Positions 1 to 6,272 of a stretch of DNA of 8,652 nt are shown one piece after another. The position numbers were made by a program, and so were the translations under genes. Positions within the stretch are counted from its first letter, which is position 1; each line of letters begins with the position of its first letter. The notes beneath the pieces are model-generated. The model did not search any database. It was given only the letters and a program-made list of their open reading frames with translations, and was not told where the DNA came from. Source of the DNA: Methanomicrobia archaeon. GTDB lineage: Archaea; Methanobacteriota_B; Thermococci; Methanofastidiosales; NM3. The DNA is taken from positions 1 through 8,652 of the forward strand of contig DSAJ01000034.1 of the NCBI GenBank assembly GCA_011372835.1, read 5' to 3'.

Positions 1-4
1 CCAT

Positions 5-30
5 AAGGCGGGCCTTCAGTTTATTTTTTA
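5..30 (+). terminator. Possible terminator of a gene left of the window
   Basis: AAGGC (5-9) and GCCTT (12-16) are complementary with a 2-base loop, and a T-rich tract ending in six T (about 20-30) follows. Archaeal termination mainly needs T-rich tracts, so this could end a transcript entering from the left. An equal alternative is a leftward promoter: read on the minus strand the same tract gives a GTAAAA/AATAAA pair resembling BRE/TATA, with an ATG at 4-2. The loop is tight and no upstream gene is visible, so neither reading is firm. Confidence 0.25.
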
Positions 31-237
31 CAAATTGTTTTCAACTAGTGGCACGGGATGTCTTTCCCATGGCGCGGGGGGGCGTGACGATGCTTACATG
101 CATCAAAACATTCACCGGGCCCATAATTGTACGTTTTGGGCAATATCTGCTGAAATCGCGGCTTTGCCCATATGGCCTACCACTCCTCGCCTTCGAATGC
201 AATCTGCGTTGACGATAACAGAACATCAGGCGCGAAT

Positions 238-273
238 ATGAATTGGCGTACACGATTCATCCCTGATGAATTG
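238..273. promoter_or_regulatory. Candidate operator: repeated ATGAATTG half-sites
   Basis: ATGAATTG occurs at 238-245 and again at 266-273, 28 bases apart. Between them, 253-260 is the inverse form with one mismatch. As a result ATTCATC (255-261) and GATGAAT (265-271) form a perfect 7-base inverted repeat with a 3-base spacer, extendable by a wobble pair and a C-G pair. The cluster ends about 40 bases before the BRE, a usual place for an archaeal activator or repressor site. No regulator is identified, and chance cannot be excluded for sites this short. Confidence 0.3.
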
Positions 274-311
274 ATGTCCCGCGCAATCCCTTAAGAGCAA
301 AACCCCAAACT

Positions 312-329
312 GCAAAAGTTATTTAAATA
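312..329 (+). promoter_or_regulatory. Archaeal BRE/TATA promoter of the atp operon
   Basis: GCAAAA (312-317) fits the archaeal BRE consensus RNWAAW, and TTTAAATA (322-329) is a good TATA box. Transcription would be expected to begin about 25 bases downstream, near 350-356, giving an untranslated leader of roughly 50 bases before the first gene at 406. It is the best TATA-like sequence upstream of the operon, and the tight packing of the genes downstream suggests it drives the whole operon. The start site itself is inferred from spacing only. Confidence 0.6.
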
Positions 330-405
330 GTAGCAAATTAGGTCTATTGCCGGTGTGTAGGATAGCCTTACCAATCGATAGCAACATTTTCTGTGGTGAG
401 GATTT

Positions 406-750
406 TTGAAGAAAAAGGACGTTCTGATCAAGATAAAACAGGAAGAGGAACGCAACAAGGAACGAATCCGTGAAGCGGAGCAACGGCGGGACAAAATGAT
501 CGAATCGGCCCGTCTTGAGGCTCACAAGATTCGAGAGGAAGCCGAACAGAAGGCAGCGCGCCTCTATCGTGAAGCCCTAGAGGAGTTCGAACAGGAACGA
601 ACCCAGGAAGAACAGGCGCTCATCGAGGAACAGGAAGCACGCCTCGAGGAGATGCGGGCGCATTCCAGGTCTCGCATGGACGAGGCAGTCTCGCAACTGG
701 TAGAAGAGTTCGAGAGGTATATCAATGCTCAAGCCGAAGAAAATGAATAA
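406..750 (+). CDS. atpH (ahaH): A-type ATP synthase subunit H (peripheral stalk)
   Basis: A 114-residue, highly charged protein that is helical and coiled-coil throughout. It is rich in Glu, Arg, Lys and Gln, with no membrane segment and almost no Gly or Pro. This is the form of subunit H, which pairs with subunit E as a right-handed coiled coil to make the peripheral stalk that stops the catalytic head from rotating. The length is close to the usual 100-115 residues, and H is the expected first gene, directly before I. The start is TTG at 406, with GGTGAGG at 395-401 a few bases upstream; the first codons read M-K-K-K-D. The 3' end overlaps atpI by 26 bases. Sequence identity in coiled coils is weak evidence, so the call rests on composition plus position. 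Confidence 0.85.
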   Translation: MKKKDVLIKIKQEEERNKERIREAEQRRDKMIESARLEAHKIREEAEQKAARLYREALEEFEQERTQEEQALIEEQEARLEEMRAHSRSRMDEAVSQLVEEFERYINAQAEENE

Positions 751-2359
751 GGTCCTCATCGTTGGCAGCAAGGACGTCCTTGAGAGCACGATCAATACGC
801 TCTACGACCTCAGAATTATCCATATTATAGATTATCAGGGCGCGGAAGAAGGGTTCGAGATCGGAAAACCGATCAAGAAAACCTCGCTTTTCAGTGAATA
901 CGTCCTCTCACTACGGGCGCTCAAGGACGTGCTCAACCTTTCCGACAAGAGCGCGGACCGGGAGATGAAGGACTTCGAGTTCTCAAAGGAGTTCCGGGAG
1001 CGCCTCGACCACCTCGAGAACGAGGTCATGAAGAAGAGAAAAAAGCTCGAGGACATCCAGATACTCCTTTCTGACATCGAGAAGATCGATGACGTCGGCG
1101 AGCTCAAGAAGCTTGGCCTCTCTGAGGACGTAAACAGCATCATGCTCGACCTCATCAACTCCAAGGAGAACCTCATCAAGGAGAAACAGGAGCTCGAGGA
1201 CGAGCTCAAGCACATCAACGAGGAGTACCGGAACTTCATCGTCACCGCAGAGGACTTCCTCTCACGAGAGATAGAAAAGGCGGAGACGCCGCTTCGGCTC
1301 GCCACGACGGAAAACACGTTCGTCATCGAGGGATGGATGCCCTCTGACAACATCGAGCACGCCCGCGAGGAGCTGCAGAAATCGACTGGTGACAAGGTGC
1401 ATGTCGTCGAGCTCGACGAGGTCGAGGATGGCATGCCCACCTATGTCGAGACGCCAAAGCCGTTCAAGCCCTTTGACACGCTTGTTGACATGTTCTCGAC
1501 GCCAAACTACGACGAGATATCTCCAACGCTCCTTATCGCGTTCACATTTCCGCTGTTTTATGGGTTCATGCTCGGCGACTTCGGATACGGTCTCTCATTG
1601 TTTGGCCTCGTGCACATCCTGAGGAGAAGGATGCACACGCCTGGCTGGCAATCGCTCCTCAACATGATGGCGTATGTGAGCTATTTTACCATGTTCTTTG
1701 GGCTCTTTTATGGCGAGTTCTTCGGCGCCGAGATCTATCACGTGCTTGGCATAGACAACATAGCAGGATTACATCTCCCCATAGCCCACCGGCTCGAGGA
1801 GATCGTTCCCCTGCTTGCCGCCAGTGTCGGCATAGGCGTCCTGCACATCACAGCGGGATATATCATCGGATTCGTGAACGTCTACAGGACCGAGGGGCTC
1901 AAACACGCCGTGCTCGAGAAGGTGTCGTGGATCGGCATATTATACTGCATCATCGGATTCCTGCTCCTCCCCGACTACATCATTCCGCTCGGCGCCGCAC
2001 TCGTTGTGTTCTCTGTGATGATGATGCTCGGTGAGGGAATGATAGGGTTGCTTGAGATTTTCACGCTCATCTCGCACCTGGTATCGTATACGCGACTGCT
2101 GGCTGTCGGGCTCTCGTCCGTCGGCATAGCGCTTGCGATCAACAAGATCGCATTCGACCTGCTCCTGCCAAACGGCATCTTCTACGCCATCCTCGGCGTA
2201 CTGCTGCTTGTGATGGGGCACACGCTCAATCTGGCACTTGGCATCATTGCATCGTTTTTGCACTCGCTTCGTCTGCAATATGTCGAGTTCTTTACAAAGT
2301 TCTACAAGGGTGGGGGCATCAAGTTCACCCCCTTGGGCATAAGAAATGAGGAGGTGTAA
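725..2359 (+). CDS. atpI (ahaI): A-type ATP synthase subunit I (membrane stator, a-subunit), compact form
   Basis: Subunit I carries the ion half-channels and anchors the peripheral stalks. Residues 1-255 form a cytoplasmic arm: an N-terminal alpha/beta segment (M-N-K-V-L-I-V-G), a coiled coil at about 85-120 and 140-185, then the conserved A-E-T-P-L-R-L-A-T-T block and E-G-W at 202-204. Residues 265-515 are the membrane domain with several hydrophobic helices. Family landmarks include F-P-L-F-Y-G-F-M-L-G-D (275-285), F-G-L-F-Y-G-E-F-F-G (325-334), and the two conserved arginines R457 (S-Y-T-R-L-L-A) and R516 (L-H-S-L-R-L), equivalent to the proton-path arginines of V-ATPase subunit a. The protein has 544 residues, against about 650 usually. 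The missing part maps to the distal lobe between the two coiled-coil helices, replaced by a short linker at about 121-136. The ATG at 725 is chosen because the M-L-K-P-K-x-M beginning is family-like; an ATG at 743 is the alternative. Confidence 0.95.
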   Translation: MLKPKKMNKVLIVGSKDVLESTINTLYDLRIIHIIDYQGAEEGFEIGKPIKKTSLFSEYVLSLRALKDVLNLSDKSADREMKDFEFSKEFRERLDHLENEVMKKRKKLEDIQILLSDIEKIDDVGELKKLGLSEDVNSIMLDLINSKENLIKEKQELEDELKHINEEYRNFIVTAEDFLSREIEKAETPLRLATTENTFVIEGWMPSDNIEHAREELQKSTGDKVHVVELDEVEDGMPTYVETPKPFKPFDTLVDMFSTPNYDEISPTLLIAFTFPLFYGFMLGDFGYGLSLFGLVHILRRRMHTPGWQSLLNMMAYVSYFTMFFGLFYGEFFGAEIYHVLGIDNIAGLHLPIAHRLEEIVPLLAASVGIGVLHITAGYIIGFVNVYRTEGLKHAVLEKVSWIGILYCIIGFLLLPDYIIPLGAALVVFSVMMMLGEGMIGLLEIFTLISHLVSYTRLLAVGLSSVGIALAINKIAFDLLLPNGIFYAILGVLLLVMGHTLNLALGIIASFLHSLRLQYVEFFTKFYKGGGIKFTPLGIRNEEV

Positions 2360-2362
2360 CAC

Positions 2363-2599
2363 GTGGCAGACTTAACAACTGGTCTTATAGCACTCTCGGC
2401 CGCACTCGCGGTGGGTCTCACAGGATTTGCATCAGCCATAGCCGAGAGGCAGATAGGCTCGGCAGCCGTCGGGGCGATGGCCGAGAAGGAGGAACTCTTC
2501 GGCAAGGCGCTGCTCCTTACCGTCATACCCGAGACCATCGTAATCTTCGGCCTGGCCGTAGCCCTTATATTGCTCTTCGTGGTCCTCCCCGGACTGTGA
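2363..2599 (+). CDS. atpK (ahaK): A-type ATP synthase subunit K (c-ring proteolipid)
   Basis: A 78-residue proteolipid with two hydrophobic helices (about 5-27 and 47-75) joined by a polar loop containing A-E-R-Q-I-G. It is the rotor ring subunit that carries ions through the membrane. The ion-binding carboxylate is E57 in helix 2, within V-I-P-E-T-I-V. It is the simple one-hairpin form rather than a duplicated or triplicated one. The start is GTG at 2363, preceded by a strong GAGGAGGTG (2348-2356) overlapping the end of atpI, with 3 bases between the genes. The strong site suits a subunit needed in many copies. The gene ends in three consecutive in-frame stops, TGA-TAG-TGA (2597-2605), the last of which shares its A with the atpE ATG. 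Confidence 0.96.
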   Translation: MADLTTGLIALSAALAVGLTGFASAIAERQIGSAAVGAMAEKEELFGKALLLTVIPETIVIFGLAVALILLFVVLPGL

Positions 2600-2604
2600 T
2601 AGTG

Positions 2605-3237
2605 ATGGCACTGGAAAACGTACTTGAACAGATACGGGAAGAAGGCAAGCATCAGGCGAAGGAGATAATCGACGAAGGGAAGAGAACGGCTGACAACATC
2701 GTCACCCAGGCCCGTGCCGAGGCCGAGGAGATGATGAAGGAGAAAAAGCACGCGATCGAACGAGAGGTTGAGGAACGAAAGGACGTACGGCACTCGCAGC
2801 TCAAGATGCGCTATCAGCGACGCCAATTGAAGCTTGAAAAAGAAATATTGGATGAATGCTGGGAACGGCTCAAGGCCAACGTCAAGGACATCGATGACGA
2901 ACGAAACAGTGACCTGCTCAACAAGCTGCTCCACGTGGCGCACGCGACACCCGTCTTCTCGATCCGGTCCGTCGTCCCAGGGAAACGCATCCACGAGGAG
3001 TATACGAAGGAACGCCCCTTCTACGTCTACAGCAATGAGCGAGACAAGGACATCGTCCTTGACCTCTCGGACCTCGAGTTCGGCGGTGTCATCGACTGCA
3101 CCGGAGGCGTCATCGCGGAGGCGGAGACGGGAAACTGGCGTGTGAACCTCACCTACGACGTCATCCTGGAAGAGGTGTATGAGACGGCGCTCATCACCGT
3201 GTATCAGATCCTGCTGGGTGAAGGCGCACATGGATGA
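2605..3237 (+). CDS. atpE (ahaE): A-type ATP synthase subunit E (peripheral stalk)
   Basis: A 210-residue protein with a long charged helix (about 1-90), the partner of H in the peripheral stalk, and a C-terminal alpha/beta head (about 105-210) that binds the top of the catalytic head. The head contains the family G-G-V-I turn (about 140-170, twice as F-G-G-V-I and T-G-G-V-I), followed by the final helix of E-E-V-Y-E-T-A type. The length is slightly above the usual 180-205. ATG 2605 is chosen because M-A-L-E-N-V-L-E-Q-I matches the usual N-terminus. GTG at 2596 and 2602 are in-frame alternatives that add three or one residues. No clear ribosome binding site precedes it, and the ATG begins 5 bases after the first atpK stop, so it is probably translated by coupling to atpK. 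Confidence 0.93.
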   Translation: MALENVLEQIREEGKHQAKEIIDEGKRTADNIVTQARAEAEEMMKEKKHAIEREVEERKDVRHSQLKMRYQRRQLKLEKEILDECWERLKANVKDIDDERNSDLLNKLLHVAHATPVFSIRSVVPGKRIHEEYTKERPFYVYSNERDKDIVLDLSDLEFGGVIDCTGGVIAEAETGNWRVNLTYDVILEEVYETALITVYQILLGEGAHG

Positions 3238-4216
3238 CGACAACATCTCATACCTCAATGCTCGCGTCTCGGCGATGAAGTCAAAGCTCCTTCCGCTCAT
3301 GACCTATCAGAAGATGCTGCTCATGGAGCTTCCCGAGATCACGCGCTACATCAGCGAGGGCGAGTATCACGAGGACGTGACAGAGCTTGCAAAGAGCTTT
3401 CGCGGCGTCGACCTCATCGAGTATGCGCTCAATCTCAACCTTGCCCGCACGTATCAAAAGCTCATCACGATCTCGGAGGGCATGTTGCACGAGCTCATCG
3501 TCGGCTATATGCAACGCTGGGACATATCGAACATCAAGGCGATACTGCGGGGACTCCAGTCCAGCACGTCGGAAGGGGAGATAGCAGAGACGCTTATACC
3601 GGTCGGTTCGCTCTCCTTTTCGTATCTGCTCTCGCTCACGCGAAAGGACTACGAATCGGTGAAAGGCGAGTTGGAGAAGAAAAAGATACTACCTGCGGGA
3701 TACGAATCGCTCCAGGAGCTCGAGACGGAGCTTGACAGGAGATATTACCAGGACCTCATCACGCTTGCAGACGATGCGGGCGAGGAAATGCTCGTCTCGT
3801 TCCTCAGGCGCGAGGTCGACATGAGAAACATCAAGATCATGCTGCGCCTCGTGCACGAGGGGGCCGACTTCGAGCTCATTCGAAGGGAGCTCCTCCCTTC
3901 AGGAAACAAGGTGACGCCCGCGACATGCGAGAAGTTCAAGGGATTGACATTCGAGGAGGTCGTCAAGAAGATAAACGGGCTCTACCATGGCTTCGAGCTC
4001 AGGCCCGACGAACCGCTGACCATCATGGAGCAGGACGTGGACAAGCAGCACATCCTCTACGGGGAGAAGATATCGCACCTCCACATGTTCACACCGCTGA
4101 TGGTGCTCGGATTCATACTCAGGAAGTATCAGGAAATTGTCAACTTACGTCTCATAACAAGGGGAAAACAGCTTGAAATCCCCTCAGAAACGATAGAGAG
4201 GATGCTGGTGGTATGA
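3230..4216 (+). CDS. atpC (ahaC): A-type ATP synthase subunit C (rotor socket, V-ATPase d homologue)
   Basis: A soluble, mostly helical protein of 328 residues, homologous to V-ATPase subunit d. It sits on the K ring and holds the foot of the D-F shaft. The family pattern is clear: Y-L-N-A-R-V-S-A-M-K-S-K-L-L at the start, then repeated helical units with R-x-x-D-x-x-N-I-K-x-x-L-R blocks (W-D-I-S-N-I-K-A-I-L-R and V-D-M-R-N-I-K-I-M-L-R), and an ending in which the I-L-R-K-Y-Q-E-I-V-N-L-R-L-I helix is conserved. It is slightly shorter than the common 340-360. An open frame extends upstream inside atpE, but ATG 3230 (M-D-D-D-N) is the natural start: GGTGAAGG lies at 3217-3224, and the upstream codons read a sequence unlike the family. 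It overlaps atpE by 8 bases. Confidence 0.94.
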   Translation: MDDDNISYLNARVSAMKSKLLPLMTYQKMLLMELPEITRYISEGEYHEDVTELAKSFRGVDLIEYALNLNLARTYQKLITISEGMLHELIVGYMQRWDISNIKAILRGLQSSTSEGEIAETLIPVGSLSFSYLLSLTRKDYESVKGELEKKKILPAGYESLQELETELDRRYYQDLITLADDAGEEMLVSFLRREVDMRNIKIMLRLVHEGADFELIRRELLPSGNKVTPATCEKFKGLTFEEVVKKINGLYHGFELRPDEPLTIMEQDVDKQHILYGEKISHLHMFTPLMVLGFILRKYQEIVNLRLITRGKQLEIPSETIERMLVV

Positions 4217-4515
4217 TGGACATCGTCGTCATCGGTGAAGAGAGCTTCACCATAGGATTCCGTCTAGCCGGGGTCAAGCGAAGCATCTATGCACAGTATC
4301 CGGAAGAGTACGAAAGGGCACTTGACGGCCTGCTCACCGATGCGACAGCCGGCATCGTCATCATCCCCCACCACATCCTGCATGAACTCTCATCCGCCCT
4401 GAGGCGCCGTATCGAGGAGACGACACAACCCGTCGTCTTCCCCGTAGGGGAAAAGCGAAACATCGATATCAAGAATCAGATCATCAAGGTAGTGGGTGTA
4501 GATCTATGGAAGTAA
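4213..4515 (+). CDS. atpF (ahaF): A-type ATP synthase subunit F (central stalk)
   Basis: A small 100-residue alpha/beta (Rossmann-like) protein that binds the D subunit in the central shaft and modulates the enzyme. Family signs are the first strand M-D-I-V-V-I-G, the F-R-L-A-G-V-K motif near residue 20, a central I-V-I-I-P strand, and the C-terminal K-N-Q-I-I-K-V-V-G-V-D-L helix. The length is normal (about 98-105). Two ATG codons lie in tandem at 4213 and 4216. The first forms an ATGA overlap with the atpC stop, and the second would give the more usual M-D-I-V beginning; GGTGG at 4207-4211 could serve either. The end overlaps atpA by 10 bases. Confidence 0.94.
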   Translation: MMDIVVIGEESFTIGFRLAGVKRSIYAQYPEEYERALDGLLTDATAGIVIIPHHILHELSSALRRRIEETTQPVVFPVGEKRNIDIKNQIIKVVGVDLWK

Positions 4516-6272
4516 GCTTAAGTTCATACTCGTCAAACAAGGAGCCACGCATCTACAAGGTGGCAGGCCCTGTCGTCATAGTGGAGAACCTCAACGGCCG
4601 CATGTATGACGTCGTCCTGGTGGGACGCAACAAGCTCATGGGCGAGGTCATCGAGATCGAGGGCAACAAGTCGATCGTGCAGGTCTACGAGGATACGGAG
4701 CTCATAAAGCCCGACGATCCCGTGGAAAACACCGGCACGCCGCTCTCGGTCGAGCTGGGTCCCGGTCTCCTCACGTCGATCTACGACGGTATCCAGCGCC
4801 CGCTCCCCCTCATCGCCGAGGAGTCGCCGTTTATCAGGCGCGGGGTGGCAATACCTGCCCTTTCACGCGAGAAGAAGTGGACGTTCGTGGCCACCAGGGA
4901 AGTGGGCGACACGGTCAAGGGAGGTGACGCGATCGGGTATGTCGATGAGACCGCAAACTTCAGGCACCACATCCTCGTCCCCCCCTATGCGAAGGGGACG
5001 ATACGCGAGATCGCATCGGGCGAGTTCACGGTCACCGATACCGTGTGCACCCTCGAGGACGGCACGAACCTCACCCTCATGCAGCGATGGCCCGTCAAGA
5101 AGCACCGTCCGTTTTACGACAAGCGATGGCCCGACACGGTGCTCGTCACGGGACAGCGCATCCTCGACACGCTCTTTCCCCTCGCCAAGGGGGGAACGGC
5201 GGCGATACCGGGTCCCTTCGGGAGCGGCAAGACGATCACGCAGCAACAGCTCGCCAAATGGGCCGACGCTGATGTCATCGTCTACATCGGCTGCGGCGAG
5301 CGCGGCAACGAGATGACGGACGTGCTCGTCGAGTTCCCCGAACTCGTCGATCCGAAGAGCGGCTCGCCGCTCATGGACAGGACGGTGCTCATCGCAAACA
5401 CGTCGAACATGCCCGTGGCGGCCCGTGAGGCGTCGGTCTATACCGGCATCACCATCGCGGAGTACTTTCGTGACATGGGATACGACGTGGCGCTCATGGC
5501 CGACTCGACGTCACGATGGGCCGAGGCGATGAGGGAGATATCCTCGCGCCTTGAAGAGCTTCCCGGCGAGGAGGGGTATCCCGCCTACCTCGCGTCGCGC
5601 CTGGCCGAGTTCTACGAACGCGCAGGGCGCATCGAGACGCTCTCCGGCGGCGAAGGGTCGGTGACCGTCATCGGCGCCGTATCGCCACAGGGCGGCGACT
5701 TCAGCGAGCCGGTCACACAAAATACGCTGCGCGTGACCAAGACGTTCTGGGCGCTTGACGCCAAGCTCGCCAACAGGCGACACTTCCCCGCCATCAACTG
5801 GCTGAAGTCGTACTCGCTCTACCAGGACCAGGTAACGCCCACGCTCGAACGTTCGTATCCAGGATGGGTCACCAACATGAAACGGCTCATGGAGTTGCTC
5901 TCACGGGAGGATGAGCTCTCAGAGATCGTGCAGCTTGTTGGTTCCGACGCGCTGCCCGAGGACCAGCAGATGACCCTCGAGATCTCGCGCATGGTGCGGG
6001 AGTACTTCCTGCAGCAGGACGCGTTCCACGATGTCGACACGTTCTGCCCCCTTGAGAAACAGTACATGATGGTCAATCTCATACTCACGTTTTCAGACAA
6101 TGCGTACCGCGCCATCGAGCTCAACAAGCACGTCAACGAGATACTTGATCTTCCCTCTAGGCCGATGATCGCGCGGATGAAGTACGAGCGCGATTACGAG
6201 GCGTACTCGAAGAAGGTGTCGGCACAGATAGAAAAGGACTTCAACGAGCTCTTCGGCGGTGAGGAGGAATGA
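4506..6272 (+). CDS. atpA (ahaA): A-type ATP synthase catalytic subunit A
   Basis: The catalytic ATPase subunit of the A3B3 head, 588 residues (family about 575-595). In order there is an N-terminal beta barrel (about 15-85; V-A-G-P-V-V, then R-M-Y-D-V-V), the A-type 'bulge' insertion (about 110-205) that distinguishes it from F-type beta, the nucleotide-binding domain, and a C-terminal helical domain. The P-loop is G-P-F-G-S-G-K-T at 236-243 (K242, T243), the form typical of archaeal A subunits. The catalytic glutamate is E265 in G-C-G-E-R-G-N-E, and the Walker B end is M-A-D-S-T-S-R-W (D333). All catalytic residues are present. It starts at ATG 4506, overlapping atpF, with GGTG at 4496-4499. 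It ends with an ATGA overlap onto atpB. Confidence 0.98.
   Translation: MEVSLSSYSSNKEPRIYKVAGPVVIVENLNGRMYDVVLVGRNKLMGEVIEIEGNKSIVQVYEDTELIKPDDPVENTGTPLSVELGPGLLTSIYDGIQRPLPLIAEESPFIRRGVAIPALSREKKWTFVATREVGDTVKGGDAIGYVDETANFRHHILVPPYAKGTIREIASGEFTVTDTVCTLEDGTNLTLMQRWPVKKHRPFYDKRWPDTVLVTGQRILDTLFPLAKGGTAAIPGPFGSGKTITQQQLAKWADADVIVYIGCGERGNEMTDVLVEFPELVDPKSGSPLMDRTVLIANTSNMPVAAREASVYTGITIAEYFRDMGYDVALMADSTSRWAEAMREISSRLEELPGEEGYPAYLASRLAEFYERAGRIETLSGGEGSVTVIGAVSPQGGDFSEPVTQNTLRVTKTFWALDAKLANRRHFPAINWLKSYSLYQDQVTPTLERSYPGWVTNMKRLMELLSREDELSEIVQLVGSDALPEDQQMTLEISRMVREYFLQQDAFHDVDTFCPLEKQYMMVNLILTFSDNAYRAIELNKHVNEILDLPSRPMIARMKYERDYEAYSKKVSAQIEKDFNELFGGEEE

Larger units (their letters stand above)
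1..405. other. Non-coding leader region upstream of the ATP synthase operon
   Basis: No convincing gene lies in the first 405 bases. The short open frames here (for example about 35-241 on + and 41-253 on -) have low-complexity or unrecognisable translations, and none resembles a known family. What can be seen is a short GC stem followed by a T-rich tract at the left edge (5-30), a 7-base inverted repeat with a 20-base loop (137-143 with 164-170), an inverted repeat with flanking half-sites (238-273), and a BRE/TATA pair (312-329). The base composition is more AT-rich than the genes. The stretch is best read as the upstream regulatory region of the operon plus the boundary with an unseen left neighbour. 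Confidence 0.6.

Noticed and set aside
137..170. Inverted repeat TGGGCAA/TTGCCCA as a structured RNA or operator
   Set aside because: Seven-base arms with a 20-base loop can arise by chance; no T-tract or supporting motif follows, so it is only mentioned.
35..241. Small + strand open frame upstream of the operon
   Set aside because: No ribosome binding site, no recognisable composition, and an equally long frame on the opposite strand; likely chance.
262..273. Box C-like CTGATGA suggesting a C/D-box guide RNA
   Set aside because: The first base does not fit RUGAUGA, and no properly spaced D, D' and C' boxes follow; the bases are better explained by the inverted repeat.
835..1440. Serine-rich minus-strand open frame within atpI
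   Set aside because: It comes from reverse reading of GAG/CTC-rich coiled-coil codons; no ribosome binding site or family match.
2302..3300. Long minus-strand open frame (332 codons) across atpK, atpE and atpC
   Set aside because: It is antisense to three clearly conserved genes and its translation matches no family; it arises from the codon bias of the + strand genes.
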